From Sweltsa coloradensis (lineage: Eukaryota > Arthropoda > Insecta > Plecoptera > Chloroperlidae), in contig JAMZAV010001824.1 of NCBI GenBank assembly GCA_024449915.1, positions 83,028 to 147,027 of the forward strand: a stretch of 64,000 nucleotides of DNA. Direction: 5' to 3'. The position numbers were made by a program, and so were the translations under genes. Under the pieces are notes generated by a model. It was not told where the DNA came from and did not search any database. It worked only from the letters and a program-made list of their open reading frames with translations. This document shows positions 43,564-53,741 of this stretch, one piece after another. The stretch's first letter is position 1. Every line of letters begins with the position of its first letter.

Positions 43564-43974
43564 GGTGTAAGCGCCACTATGTAATGGGGGATTGAGTTGG
43601 AAAATCCTATGCAGGTCAGAACCAGCCACACCGCTCTAGCCTAGGTTGGAGATATGAGGAGATAAATCACTCGCTCGTCTGAACAGACACAGCAAAGGGG
43701 AGGAAAGAGGGAGAGACGTCCTCTCTTAGTTGTCTTTTAGCTTCCTGTAGGTATCTTAGCTTTTTCTAGCAGGTGAAACCACGACAAAGTCACGAGTTGC
43801 ACATCCCAATCTGAGTTATTTCTTGTATCAAGACGCACACGCCAACTAAGATGGTTGTAGACACCTCGGTTGCTGGGCAGAGCGATGCTGGATATCTTCT
43901 CCCGGGTCCTAGGCTGGTTCACAGAGCCACGTCCAATGATTCTCTGTGCGACGAGACTTATAATATGTAAGGAC
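43564..43974. other. Unrecognised DNA, including a 97-codon minus ORF
   Basis: A minus frame (44,030-43,737) reads VNQPRTREKISSIALPSNRG and DTRNNSDWDVQLVTLSWFHL. Codon content looks less biased than most chance frames here, but I do not recognise a family. A short A-like AGGTCAGAACCAGCCAC is at 43,613. Confidence 0.3.
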
Positions 43975-44165
43975 ACAAGCTCTGTAGATCCCCTGTTTTG
44001 AATAATTCCGTAGCTCTTATGAACACCCAAGCCTGAAGTGAAGCTCCTAACAGAAACAAAAACAACACTGGCATCGGCTTGTTGGACTCACCGCCTTCGT
44101 TCACAACGTAAACAACACGATTCTAGAACGTCACGGCCAAATGGATTGTTTCGTTCTTTTAAAGT
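43975..44165 (+). repeat. Module D copy
   Basis: AGCTCTGTAGATCCCCTG, AGCTCTTATGAACACCCAAG, GAAGTGAAGCTCCTAACAG; ~95% like 40,516-40,734 over 110 bp by eye. Confidence 0.75.
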
Positions 44166-44194
44166 TTTGGCCTATCTTTATTTAGATTTTTTGA

Positions 44195-44575
44195 GTTTAT
44201 TTGGATTAAGGGCGCGTTTTGATAGGTCATATTTCGCCACTCTAGCCTATGGTATATGGGGATGAAAACTATTTTCTATTTGCTGGTCAAACGAGCCACG
44301 TTTAGGGGCAGGAAAAGAGGACCTCACATCGTGTCCTCATCGTCTTTTTCATCATTCGTGTATTATCGGTTGTCTTCGTCGTCGGGGAGGTCGTCAAGCG
44401 AAAGGGAAAGTGGTTCTCGACGACGACCGCGCGAGACCCCCTTTTAATTTTGGGGAGTAATATTATACTGCCCTATATACTAGCTGATGTTTGAAAGATG
44501 GACTTTGTTTCTTTCCTGAATGTATACGATAGGGCAGAACCGTGCTCTGGTCTAATTCAAGCCCGGGCCCAGACA
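44195..44575 (-). mobile_element. Family A copy, divergent
   Basis: GTTTATTTGGATTAAGGGCG to GGGCCCAGACAG. Central arms TCGTCGTCG and CGACGACGA still pair. Head TACGATAGGGCAGAACCGTG is changed. Confidence 0.75.
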
Positions 44576-45004
44576 GACATAGGCACTGAAAAATTACTTG
44601 GGTCCACCATTATCCGAAAAAAATTGAGATTTTTTTAGCCATGTCCCACGGCAAAAACCTCTTATAAGAAATACTAGGAAAACGCTAAAATCCCGTTACG
44701 TTGATGGATGAGTTTTTTTTGTAAGTTTTTAGTTTTCGTAGGACCACTTTTCCTTTGCAAGTGATTTGTGAATGCATTGTAGGTGATTGTTGTCAAACTT
44801 CTATTGTTATTTGTTAATTGTTATTATAAACCTAAAAAAAACTCATATTAAAACCTTTATACTATGGATTGTGGCTAACGTTTTCAAGTTTTTCTTTCAG
44901 AAAGCAATACATCACCATTACATTAATGTCTATGTGAAATATGAACGTTGTAGCCCCACTCGTTTGGTCAGAATTGGCCCAAATGTCACGAAAATATCGC
45001 ACTA
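44576..45004. other. Gene-free stretch
   Basis: AT-rich, no motif or repeat recognised. Confidence 0.4.
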
Positions 45005-45275
45005 AAAATAAAAAAAAATTGTAAAAGTACGATATTTATGAGAAATATTTCTTCGATTGTAACCAAAAACGTAGCAAGTCTAAGTTTAGAGATTTCGAAG
45101 GTCCCCTCAAATTTTCATCAAGATCGCATATGCCGTTTGCCCGGTAGAGAGCGAACAAACAGACAGAAAAACAAACAAAAAAACAAACAAAAACAAACAA
45201 AAAAACACCCGAGCTAAATTTTTTGGGGGGGTCGGTGAAATTGAAGTCTTCGCTTCGCTCATCCAAATATTTGAA
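45005..45275 (+). repeat. Module C copy
   Basis: Like 40,735-40,985 with an expanded ACAAACAAAAA tract at 45,160-45,205; ends CGCTTCGCTCATCCAAATAT. Confidence 0.75.
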
Positions 45276-45587
45276 CAATCAATGCCTCGTGACACTGCAA
45301 TATCTTGTTCATAAAGCATATTTTTATTTATTGAAAAATACTCGTCAATATTTTCTGTAAACCACTATGTGTTGTATTTTTAATTTGTTCAATTGGTCCG
45401 TTCAAAATATGTTGCTTACCGAGAAGGGGTGTGATTTCGGAATGGATATTTTTGCGTATTTTAGTGTATATTTGTGCACAGTTTCAAGTAAGAATGAAAT
45501 AAAGAGCCAGTTAACATTGGTACAATGACATAGTATCAATGTTAAGCCAATCCATTCTTAAGGCACATTTAATTTTTTAATTTTTTA
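45276..45587. other. Gene-free stretch
   Basis: Nothing recognised between module C and the next A copy. Confidence 0.4.
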
Positions 45588-45780
45588 ATTTGGATTGAGG
45601 ACGCGTCAACCGTTAGGTCATAATGCACCACTCTAGCCTAAGAGATATGGGGAGAAGGGGCCCATGCTTGTCAGAACCAGCCACTGGTAAGGGGAGGAAG
45701 GCATTTTTCTCACGTCGCGGTCGTCATCGCCTTTGTCATCGTTCATTGTGTCATTGTCATCGTCGTCGGGGAGGTAGTCA
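45588..45780 (-). mobile_element. Family A copy, head truncated
   Basis: AATTTGGATTGAGGACGCG to CGTCGTCGGGGAGG; first of three A copies in a row. Confidence 0.8.
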
Positions 45781-45794
45781 AATATTTTATTTAT

Positions 45795-46125
45795 GATTTT
45801 TTTAATGAAGGATGCGTCAACCGTTAGGTCATAATTCACTACTCTAGCCTAAGAGATATGGGGAGAAGGGGACCATGGTGGTCAGAACCAGCCATGGGGA
45901 AGAAAGGGGGTTTCTCACGTCGCGGTCGTCATCGTCATTGCCATCATCGCCGGGGGTTCGTCAAGGGAAGGGGGCAAGGTCCCCGACGACGATTGCCAGA
46001 GCTCGCCTCTAGTTTGAGGAGTAAGATATTCCGCTCTTACTAGCTGATGTTTGAAAGGTGGACTTTTTCTCTTGAATCGCCTTTTACGATTAGCAGAGCC
46101 ATGCTCAGGGCCAATTCTACCCCGG
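45795..46125 (-). mobile_element. Family A copy
   Basis: TTTAATGAAGGATGCGTCAA to ATTCTACCCCGG; the head ends exactly where the next A copy begins. Confidence 0.8.
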
Positions 46126-46222
46126 TTTATTTGGATTAAGGACGCGTCAACCGTTAGGTCATAATGCACCACTCTAGCCTAAGGGTGGGGAGGAGGGGCC
46201 CATGCTGGTCAGAACCAGCCAC
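46125..46222 (-). mobile_element. Family A tail fragment fused to a B copy
   Basis: GTTTATTTGGATTAAGG to GTCAGAACCAGCCACT, then 6 bp and a B start. Confidence 0.8.
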
Positions 46223-46228
46223 TCAAAT

Positions 46229-46445
46229 CGACGACGACGTGAGAAACTAGGTTGCTTCAACCGGTAAGGTCATATTGCGCCGCCTGTGATAGTGAAAGTT
46301 GATAAGATGAGTTAATGGTGTGTTTGATGATTAAATTGTTTTCTAAGTGTAAAAATAACAAAATAAAATGATTATAGTAATAGCAAAACAAAAGGTATGT
46401 ATGAGAATGAAAAGAAAGAAATTAAAGAAATGTGTATGATGTGCG
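46229..46445 (-). mobile_element. Family B copy, continuous with LINE 3' coding end
   Basis: CGACGACGACGTGAGAAAC, UTR through AAATGTGTATGATGTGCG. The coding end resumes at 47,035 after an insertion. Confidence 0.75.
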
Positions 46446-47034
46446 AAAAATTTTTGGATGGGCGTAGCGAGCGCAGTGAGCGAAGTGAAAATTTCATTTA
46501 ACTATACTAGAGAAAAAAATCCGAAATGTGTTTTCTGTTTGTAGTTTTGTGTTTTTGTTAACACGATTTCGGCTAAACCGATACTCCAATTGCGATGAAA
46601 TTTTGTGAAGTTCTTCGAATATCTGAACTTAGAACTGCCACGTTTTTGAGCGCAACCAAGAAATTATTTCTCATGAAAATCGAAATTTTCCTTTTTTTAA
46701 ATTTTTAAATAGTTCTTCGACTTATAAAACCTACATACTATTTCTGATTGTAATGATTTTTTCAAATAACCTTTATTTTATGTAATAATTTATGCGAGTA
46801 AAATTTGAACGTAATCGAAACATTATTTCTCATGAAAATTGACACTTTGCTGCGATTTTTTCAATTTTTTCAATGTTTTCGACTTATAACAACTACATGC
46901 TTTATCCGATTGTTAATTTTTTTTCAGAGAATCTTAATTTTATGAATTTATATATTCGCGTGTTATTTGAAATTTTAAAAAACATCTCTTAAAAACCGCA
47001 ATTTTACGTTTTTTTCGTTTAAAAAAAATTACGC
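46446..47034. mobile_element. 589-bp insertion in the LINE 3' end
   Basis: Begins TTTTTGGATGGGCGTAGCG, then AGCGCAGTGAGCGAAGTG, the reverse sense of the SCGCTTCGCTCATCC end of module C. Two internal blocks repeat (ATTATTTCTCATGAAAATYG at ~46,662 and ~46,822). It separates UTR from coding end of one LINE copy. Confidence 0.55.
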
Positions 47035-47560
47035 TTATTCAACAACGCGCCCTAAAAAGCGTTTGCGAAGCTTTCTAGTGAAAAATAGATTCCATTGGTT
47101 GAGAAATTTAGAATGTTTGTCGCCGCTTTCATATGCTAGAAGTTCTTCAATTGGTTGGGTGAAGTAAAATTGCATGCGCAAGGCATCATAATTGGTATAT
47201 TCTGCTAGCATATGATGTATGGTTAAAGGTACATTACACGTGCTGTCACAATTGGGAACAACTTTTATGGTTAAGATATATCCGCGAGTAAGACGTGTGT
47301 GGCCTGTTCGTATTTTGGACAATACCACCTCTTCTTTATACGTCAGTCAGTGTGGGCATCACAATGCAATTGTTTATTTCGCATCACACCCCAAGATGTC
47401 TGTCGCAAATCCATCAATCGTTGCTTGTACCCACGATTCCTACGCAAGTTGACCTTATCAGACACGAGAGATTCAGGAAGGCTTTGGCTTCGCAGTATTC
47501 ACGTACTTTGGGTGACTGGGGGGCAACGAATGCAATTTTAACATGGCTACGATAGGCGGC
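47035..47560 (-). pseudogene. Jockey-type LINE ORF2 C-terminal fragment
   Basis: MVLSKIRTGHTRLTRGYIL, then CNVPLTIHHMLAEYTNYDAL and ESGDKHSKFLNQW. It is the domain after RNase H, with a Cys/His cluster. It retains the open frame that is broken in the main element at ~10,380. Confidence 0.8.
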
Positions 47561-47607
47561 GATAAGAAGAAATCAAGTACTTTCCATCGTCAACACTGAT
47601 TCATTTT

Positions 47608-47800
47608 TGGTTTGTTTTGAATAAGGGCGCGTTAACTATAGTTCATAATTCATAGTTACAATTATTAAATAGTTGCCTTCATAGAAATGGTTAGCAATAA
47701 CGACGACTACGACGTGAGTAACAAGAAAGCTTCATACGTGTAGGTCATAATTATTTCGTCGCCTGATGGTAAGACTGAGAACATGAATTGTTGATTTTTT
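47608..47800 (-). mobile_element. A tail fragment and B tail fragment
   Basis: GAATAAGGGCGCGTTAAC at 47,620; CGACTACGACGTGAGTAAC and GTAGGTCATAATTATTTCG at 47,700-47,765. Confidence 0.55.
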
Positions 47801-47804
47801 CTTT

Positions 47805-48133
47805 GGATTCATTAACTTCAAGGGCGCGTCACTTATAAGGTCATAATGCGGGACTCTAGCCTATAGGGGTTAAGGGGAGGAAAGAGGGGTTCTCACGTCG
47901 CGGTAGTCTTCGTCTTTTTGTATTCGTTCGTAGCGACATTGTCATCGTCGTCACAGTGTTCGTCAAGGGAAGGAGGAGGTTTTCCCGACGACGATTGCCA
48001 GAGCTCGCCTCTAGTTTCGGGGAGAAATATACTCCCATCTTACTAGCTGATGTTTGTGAGGTGGACTTTTTCTCTTGAATCGCCCTGTACGATTAGCAGA
48101 TCCATGCTCTGGGCCAATTCTTCCCTGGGCCCA
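47805..48133 (-). mobile_element. Family A copy lacking the G-rich linker
   Basis: The GCTGGTCAGAACCAGC hairpin is deleted: CTAGCCTATAGGGG is joined to TTAAGGGGAGGAAAG. Central arms CATCGTCGTC and GACGACGATTGCC are kept. Confidence 0.75.
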
Positions 48134-48154
48134 GATTGCTTGCACTATTTAGTA

Positions 48155-48330
48155 CAATATAAAGATTAAAAATAAATAAAATTTACCCAGATGTACGTGC
48201 GAGTCAGAACCAGCCAGAGGCAAGTGGGTATATTTCTGAAATTCAAACAACATAGTTATACCAGCAGAATGGAAGAGATTAATAAGTCTAAACAATAAAC
48301 GGTGGACCAAACTAAAAACTCCATTGAATG
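48155..48330 (+). repeat. Module F copy
   Basis: GATGTACGTGCGAGTCAGAA, CCAGCCAGAGGCAAGTGG, ATACCAGCAGAATGGAAGAG and AACAATAAACGGTGGACCA. Located between an A head and the next A tail, as at 49,545 and 57,241. Confidence 0.75.
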
Positions 48331-48365
48331 TTTTTCTTTATGATGATTTTGTGCAGTTTATTTTA

Positions 48366-48475
48366 TTTGTCGTGTAAACCGTTAGGTCATATGCACCATT
48401 CTAGCATAGGGGAAATGGGGATGAGGGGCCCAAGCTGCTCAGCACCAACCACGGATAGCGAAATGAAAGGGGAAT
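48366..48475 (-). mobile_element. Family A tail fragment
   Basis: GTCGTGTAAACCGTTAGG to CCAACCACGGATAGCG. Confidence 0.7.
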
Positions 48476-48815
48476 GAGGGTAAATTCTTGGGTGATGTTT
48501 AGGCTACAATATATGCTTAGTTGGTAATGTAGCCCTTTGTGAATTGCTAAAAAAAAATGCTACCCATTCTGCCGTTTACACAATCCTAAGCTGAGCACTG
48601 ATGGACTTACGCCCAGTTATTGTTAAACAAATCATCATACTGCGGGAATCAAGCAAAAGAAGAACCACGACAACAGGATCTAGGCCACATTGAGCGACGA
48701 GTGATAATGTTCAAACATTTAATTGACTTCCTGTTTTTTCTCCATATTGTTTTCAAAGATTAAAAAAAGGAAGGAAAATTAATAAATATTATTAATGAGA
48801 GAACTTTGGTTAATT
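48476..48815. other. Gene-free stretch
   Basis: Nothing recognised. Confidence 0.4.
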
Positions 48816-48816
48816 T

Positions 48817-48945
48817 TGGTTTATTTGTATTAAAGGCTAGTCAACCGTTAGTTCATAAAGCGCCACTCTAGCCTAGGGAATATGGGTTTGAAAATCCCAT
48901 GCTGAACAGAACCAGCCACGGGAAAAAGAAGGAATGAGGGGAAGA
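48817..48945 (-). mobile_element. Family A tail fragment
   Basis: GTTTATTTGTATTAAAGGC to CAGAACCAGCCACGGG; then module E. Confidence 0.75.
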
Positions 48946-48954
48946 ATAAATAAA

Positions 48955-49195
48955 AACATTATTCCTCGTGCAGTAAACCTTGTCCAGATTCCGGGTAAAC
49001 GATGTAGGTCTATACTTACACCCGCACCTTATACATACCTGCGTGTACGCTTGGTACAATTATTCAACAAATACTATGTCAAGTCAAAGAACGTAACATA
49101 ACAAGATGGTGCAAATAAAAATCGTCGTCAGTCACCACTAAAAAAAAATATAAAAAAATACGTGCTTTAAACTCATCTTTTGGAGCTATGTACCA
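48955..49195 (+). repeat. Module E copy
   Basis: CAGTAAACCTTGTCCAG, ACTTACACCCGCACC, GTGTACGCTTGGTACAA, GTCAAGTCAAAGAACG, ACGTGCTTTAAACTCATC; then a B start. Confidence 0.75.
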
Positions 49196-49199
49196 AAAC

Positions 49200-49540
49200 T
49201 CGTAAGCGACGTGAGAAACCAGGGCACTCTAACCCGTCAACCGGTTAGGTCAATTTCTGTTGCCTGTTATATTGTTAGTTAATCAAATTTGATTGTGGAC
49301 CATGTTGTGCTTTACGATTATTAAGGATTCTCAGTTTTAAAAAAATGTGTTAGAATAAAAGCATAAGGTGTATTATAAAGTTGAATAAAAAAATCAAATG
49401 TGTTTGACGTTGGTATAACATATTATATTTTGAACGATAATTTTAAAATCTAATTGTCGACTATTTAATAATATGATACTTCTCCATGTGATTTGGGAAG
49501 ATCAAATTGCTTGCGCTAGGCATAATTTTAAGTAGATTTT
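49200..49540 (-). mobile_element. Family B copy, variant tail
   Basis: CGACGTGAGAAACCAGGGC, with CCGTCAACCGGTTAGG combining A-like and B-like bases. Ends GGGAAGATCAAATTGCTTGC. Confidence 0.7.
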
Positions 49541-49544
49541 ATTT

Positions 49545-49720
49545 TTAAAAAAAGTAAATAAAATTATACATGGATGTACGTCCTAGTCAGAACCAACCAG
49601 AAGCAGGAAAGGTATATCTATTAAATTCAGACAGCATAATTATACCAGCAGAATGGAAGAGACTAATAAAATCTAAACGATACACGGTAGACCACGCAAA
49701 AACGTGCACTATTTATTTTG
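49545..49720 (+). repeat. Module F copy
   Basis: GATGTACGTCCTAGTCAGAA, ATACCAGCAGAATGGAAGAG, CGGTAGACCACGC. Order B-F-A is the same as at 56,902-57,817. Confidence 0.75.
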
Positions 49721-49737
49721 TTATGGTGGATTTTGGT

Positions 49738-49798
49738 GTTGATTTGGGATAATGGTGCATCAACCGTTAGGTTACAACGCGCCGCTTTAGCGTAGAGT
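49738..49798 (-). mobile_element. Family A tail fragment, cut by a foldback
   Basis: GATTTGGGATAATGGTGC, ATCAACCGTTAGGTTAC, GCCGCTTTAGCGTAGAG. Confidence 0.65.
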
Positions 49799-50280
49799 AT
49801 ATCCAACCAAAAACAAAAATTTGTAAAAAAAACGGCAGCCAAGCTCTCCTTCAAAAGTCTTCGGCTGTGAATGCTGTGAGATATAAAAGTTGAGCCAAGC
49901 TTTTTATTCTTTCTCCCTAGTTTCGCTTTGAAAATAAGTAAGATCATTTCGCCTAATGACGAGCGCCAAGCAAACGATTTTTGTGGTAAAAAAGTAAAAT
50001 TTTTAAACTCGAAATCATAAAAAATGGCTTGGCCATTGAATTTGGTTCATGGCCAAGATTTTTTTTATGATTTCGAGTTTAAAAATTTTACTTTTTTACC
50101 ACAAAAATCGTTGGCTTGGCGCTCGTCAACAGGCGAAATGATTTTCAAAGAGAAAACAGCAAGAAAAAATAAAAAGCTTGGCTCAACTTCTATATCTCAA
50201 AGCATTCACAGCCGAAGACTTATGAAGGAGAGCTTGGCTGCCGTTTTTTTTTTTACAAATTTTTATATTTGGTTGGATAT
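49799..50280. mobile_element. 482-bp near-perfect foldback element
   Basis: Ends ATATCCAACC and GGTTGGATAT. Arms of ~230 bp match with a few substitutions and small indels (CCAAGCTCTCCTTC with GAAGGAGAGCTTGG; TTGGCGCTCGTC with GACGAGCGCCAA). The centre is TTGAATTTGGTTCA between GGCTTGGCCA and TGGCCAAG. Arm differences argue against a read artefact. A 97-codon plus frame through it is a by-product. Confidence 0.85.
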
Positions 50281-50394
50281 TACATCTTTTTGTTGTTCGT
50301 TCGCTATCAAGGTGTGAATGATGGACTTTGAATGATTAAATTTGTTAAGTTCAAAGTTGTTTTTTTACATTTTTGGGCCCACGGTCCCCACAAA
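50281..50394. other. Short gene-free stretch
   Basis: Nothing recognised. Confidence 0.4.
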
Positions 50395-50815
50395 GATACC
50401 CCTTAAATAAATAAATAAAGAAATAAATAAATTTTTATTTAGAGTCTACCCACTCAGTTATATAACTGATTTTCAGTGGGGGACTTTAAATCAAAGCGAC
50501 CAAGCCAACCCTGCAGGCCCCGACGCAATCGACGAGTGAGCGATAACCAACCAAAGATCGCTATTTTTAGTAGGAAATATATCAATTAGTGGTATGGACA
50601 GTGCGAACACCCGCGGATCAACGCCAGAATCAACAAGGCCGATTCAGAACAACTCTGAAATTTATTATGTGCTTCGTTGCTGGGACGGCTCCAAAGTCAC
50701 CGTTTACAAACTCCTAAGACAAGAACTGATAGTCCAAATCAGAAGTTAAAAAACTTTTGACTTTAGCGGGAATCGAACCCTGGCCCTTCTGCATTAGAAC
50801 CAGATACGCTAACAA
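50395..50815 (-). mobile_element. tRNA-derived SINE (family T)
   Basis: Minus-strand head GCGTTGGTCTTGTTGTTAGC, then CCAGGGTTCGATTCCCGC (strong B box). The body includes GACTTTGGAGCCGTCC and GTCGATTGCGTCGGGGCC. The tail is CTGAAAATCAGTTATATAAC followed by (ATTT)n. Opposite orientation to the copy at 61,860-62,300. Confidence 0.8.
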
Positions 50816-50845
50816 CAAGACCAACGCACGAGCATAAGCACTAGA

Positions 50846-51585
50846 TATTCATAATGGTTAAGAGCATGTTTAATTTCAAGCTTGTACAAATAACTACGCC
50901 TGAGTAATAACGCTTTTTGATCTCGCTAGGACGGCTCCAAAGTCACCGTTTACAAACTCCTAAGACAAGAACTGATAGACTTAAAGCGGGAATCGAACCC
51001 TGGCCCTTCTGCATTGGAAGCAGATACGCTTACAACAACACCAACGCACTAGCATAAGCACTAGATATTTATAATGGTTAAGAGCATGTTTATATAATTA
51101 CAAGCTGTACAAATTACTACGCCTGAGTAATTACGCGTTTTGATTTTGATTTTGATTTTGCCCGGTCCCAATTGCCCGGTTTTTGTTATATGAGGTACAT
51201 CTGAGTGTGGCCCAAGTTTCAAAGTTCTAAGATGAACCGTTTTCTCAGTATAGCGTATTATTCATAAGAGTACGGAATTACCAACTTTTGATAATTTTGA
51301 TTTTCTCCGGTACCCGTTACCCAATTTCGCTTTCCATATTCAAAAGTGATAAAGAATGAGAGATATCAAAATGTATTCCACGTTTGAAACATCTCAGTTG
51401 TAGCGTTTTCTTTGAATGATTCATTTCTTAAAGTTCAGATAAGTTTTTTATCATTTTTGGGCCCATGGTCATCCCCAAATTTAGCCCCTTGTGTTTTGGA
51501 CAAAAGATATTTATAATGGTTAATAGCATGTTTAATTTCAAGTTTGTACAAATTACCACGCCTTGGTAATTACGAGTTTTGATTA
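50846..51585 (-). repeat. Three spaced direct repeats with a second family T piece
   Basis: TATTCATAATGGTTAAGAGC, GTACAAATAACTACGCCTG and ACGCTTTTTGAT occur near 50,846, 51,065 and 51,507. A partial family T copy (50,925-51,045, with GGGAATCGAACCCTGGCCC) lies between the first two, suggesting a local segmental duplication that included the SINE. Confidence 0.65.
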
Positions 51586-52326
51586 TCATCAAAATTTTGA
51601 ATTTCTCAGGTCCCAGTTACCCGATTTTAGTTTTGAAAGCAAAGGGCATTGCGTCTGAAGTACATCTAAGTGTGGTCCAAGTTTCATAGTTCTAAGATTC
51701 ACCGTTTTCTCTGTAGGCTAAATTAATCTCCGCAGAGAACTCCTAGCCAGCCAGCCACCCACCCAACCACCCAGCCACCAGCCAGCCGAAAGGAATTTGA
51801 CGATGTTGAGAGCCTTTTTTAACACAGAACGAGTTGTCGGATCGGGTTGATTTTTTTTTTGGTATGTCATGGACCACATACCAGGTCATATACCGAGTTT
51901 CAAGATTGTAACTCTTTCGGGGCGGCGTGTGCAGATAGCTGAAAACCCCCCAACTCTCGTAGCTGTATATAGTGCTGGAGTTCGTGTCACCTAAGCAGTC
52001 GCATGCGCTTGACTGCCGGGCGACGACCGTCGCCCTAGATATATTTATATATATATTGTTTTACCTTGGCTTTAAAGTAGGCGACTATGACGCTGTTATG
52101 TTAGTACTTTAGATAGAAATTAAAAAAGTGACTACACCATATATAAGAATAGGTAGATGCCAAAAGGCTAGGTATAATTAATGTGGATAGAGATAGGAGT
52201 TAACAGCTTACCTGAGATGTAGAGATGGCTTCCATAGTAGAACACAGATAAAAATAGAAACACAAACTAATCACTTAATAGTCACGAGACGTTTCGGCTT
52301 TGCCTTCTTCGGTCGTTCTGGTCTAA
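51586..52326. other. Gene-free stretch
   Basis: Blocks AGTTTCATAGTTCTAAGAT and CACCGTTTTCTC repeat those at 51,205-51,245. A CCAGCCA-type low-complexity stretch is at 51,745-51,785. A hairpin GGGCGACGACCGTCGCCC lies at ~52,018. No gene seen. Confidence 0.4.
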
Positions 52327-52668
52327 AACGACGACGACGTGAGAAAATAGGGTGCTTCAACCGGTTATGTAATATTGCGCCGCCTGTGAATGAAAGTAAA
52401 TGAGAAGAGTTAATGCAGGTATGTTTGATGATATGGTTGTTTTCTAAGTGAATAAATAACAAAATAAATTGATGATGATGAAAGTTATAGCAAAATAAAA
52501 GTTATGTATGTGAACGAAAAGAAAGAAAAGAAAGAAATGTGTATGATGTGAATTAAATTTTGTTAAATAGATTACTATGGATGAGAAATTTAGAAAGTTT
52601 GTCGCCGTTATCATATGATAGAAGTTCTTCATTGATTGGGAGAGATCAAATTGCGTGCGCAAGGCAAT
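52327..52668 (-). mobile_element. Family B copy, full length
   Basis: GACGACGACGTGAGAAAATA to GAGATCAAATTGCGTGCGC. The minus frame retains the LINE C-terminus QSMKNFYHMITATNFLNF. Confidence 0.8.
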
Positions 52669-52779
52669 AAAAGCTGTTGACAGGAGAGGTTAGAGTAGGA
52701 GGGGAAGGGAGGGGGTGGAGAAAAAGAAGTGGGGTTGGAGGGTGGCTAGAGGGTCTCCAATACGTGTACATGACTGTGT

Positions 52780-52935
52780 GCGTGAGTGAGTGAGTGAGTG
52801 AGTGAGTGAGCAAGTGAGTGAGTGAGTGAGTGAGTGAGTGACTAAATGAATGAGTGAGTGTGTGGGTATGAGTGAGTGAACGAGTGTGTGAGTGAATGAG
52901 CGAGTGAGTGTGTGTATGTGAGTGTGTATGCATGT
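52780..52935. repeat. (GAGT)n microsatellite
   Basis: Nearly continuous GAGT/GTGA tetranucleotides, directly at the 3' side of the Penelope-like fragment. It creates a His/Thr/Ser open frame on the minus strand. Confidence 0.9.
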
Positions 52936-52951
52936 GCGATATTGTGTGAGT

Positions 52952-53604
52952 TTAGCGAAGGTTAAAGTTAGGTTTGTTGCGAGATTTAGTTATCCATTGA
53001 TGAGCGAGCTCCATGGACCTTAACTCTCTGTCGGTTGCGCCCGGGAGCGATAGAACTACTCGTGTAGTGTAGCAATCGTCGAACCGGAGGTCATGGGTTC
53101 CTGCGTGAGTGGGCACAGGTTTCGGCATCTTGTGGGTGTCTGTGTCACACCTATGGCCAGCCATTCTATTGCTAGGAAGGTTACTCGTTAGGCCAATGTA
53201 TTCAGCTGGACACAGGTTACACTTGAGCTGGTAGATGTCGTCAGTGGAGGCACAGTTGTGATGGCCTAAAATGGGGTTGGTCTTGTTTGTGGCTCCAGCT
53301 GTGAATGACGTAGTGGCTGGGTGGATAGGGCAAGTTTTGCATCGAGGTCTTTTACACGGAAAGAACCCGTCAGGTTCCCTATCGTCGCCACTTGTGCCAA
53401 TCATAGGGTCTCGTTGAATAAGAAGTTCCTTTAGATTGGGGGGGACGTCTGAAAGCTACGCGGGGCAATGTTGGCATTAGATCTTGTGTCCTAGTTGAGC
53501 CAGACAAGATGTGGTGCTTACTCTTAAGAATGCCATTGAGAACGTAAAGTCCTGGGTGCCATTGCGTAACGAGGGGTAGAGTGTTGTCTGGCACCAGACT
53601 GCTT
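52952..53604 (-). pseudogene. Penelope-like element C-terminus with GIY-YIG
   Basis: The upstream frame (53,594-53,400) reads PLVTQWHPGLYVLNGIL and ALPRVAFRRPPN-like linker. After a frameshift at ~53,410 the next frame has PCKRPRCKTCPIHP (Cys cluster preceding the nuclease), DIYQLKCNLCPAEYIGLTS (GIY-YIG core), NRMAGHRCD and a C-terminal LAHQWITKSRNKPNFN. This is a different PLE lineage from 17,200-18,117, with the Cys motif and longer nuclease of Neptune/Coprina-type elements. No RT domain retained. Confidence 0.8.
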
Positions 53605-53605
53605 C

Positions 53606-53741
53606 CTTCCTCTAGATTCGGGGAGTATTATACTACCCAACGTACTAGCTGATATTTGCGAGATGGTCTTTTTCTCTGGAATGGCCTTTTACGATAAGCA
53701 GAGTCATGATATGGGCCAAATTCTACCCCGGGCCCAGACGG
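53606..53741 (-). mobile_element. Family A head part
   Basis: CTCTAGATTCGGGGAGTATT to GGGCCCAGACGG. Confidence 0.8.

Noticed and set aside
38233..46172. A conserved small protein family beginning MVHYDLTVDASLIQIN
   Set aside because: It is the translation of the family A tail; it recurs wherever the repeat occurs and ends at random points.
50024..50317. 97-aa protein
   Set aside because: Lies in one arm and centre of a foldback and has no recognisable domain; composition follows the palindrome.
52646..52933. His/Thr/Ser-repeat protein
   Set aside because: Translation of the (GAGT)n microsatellite.
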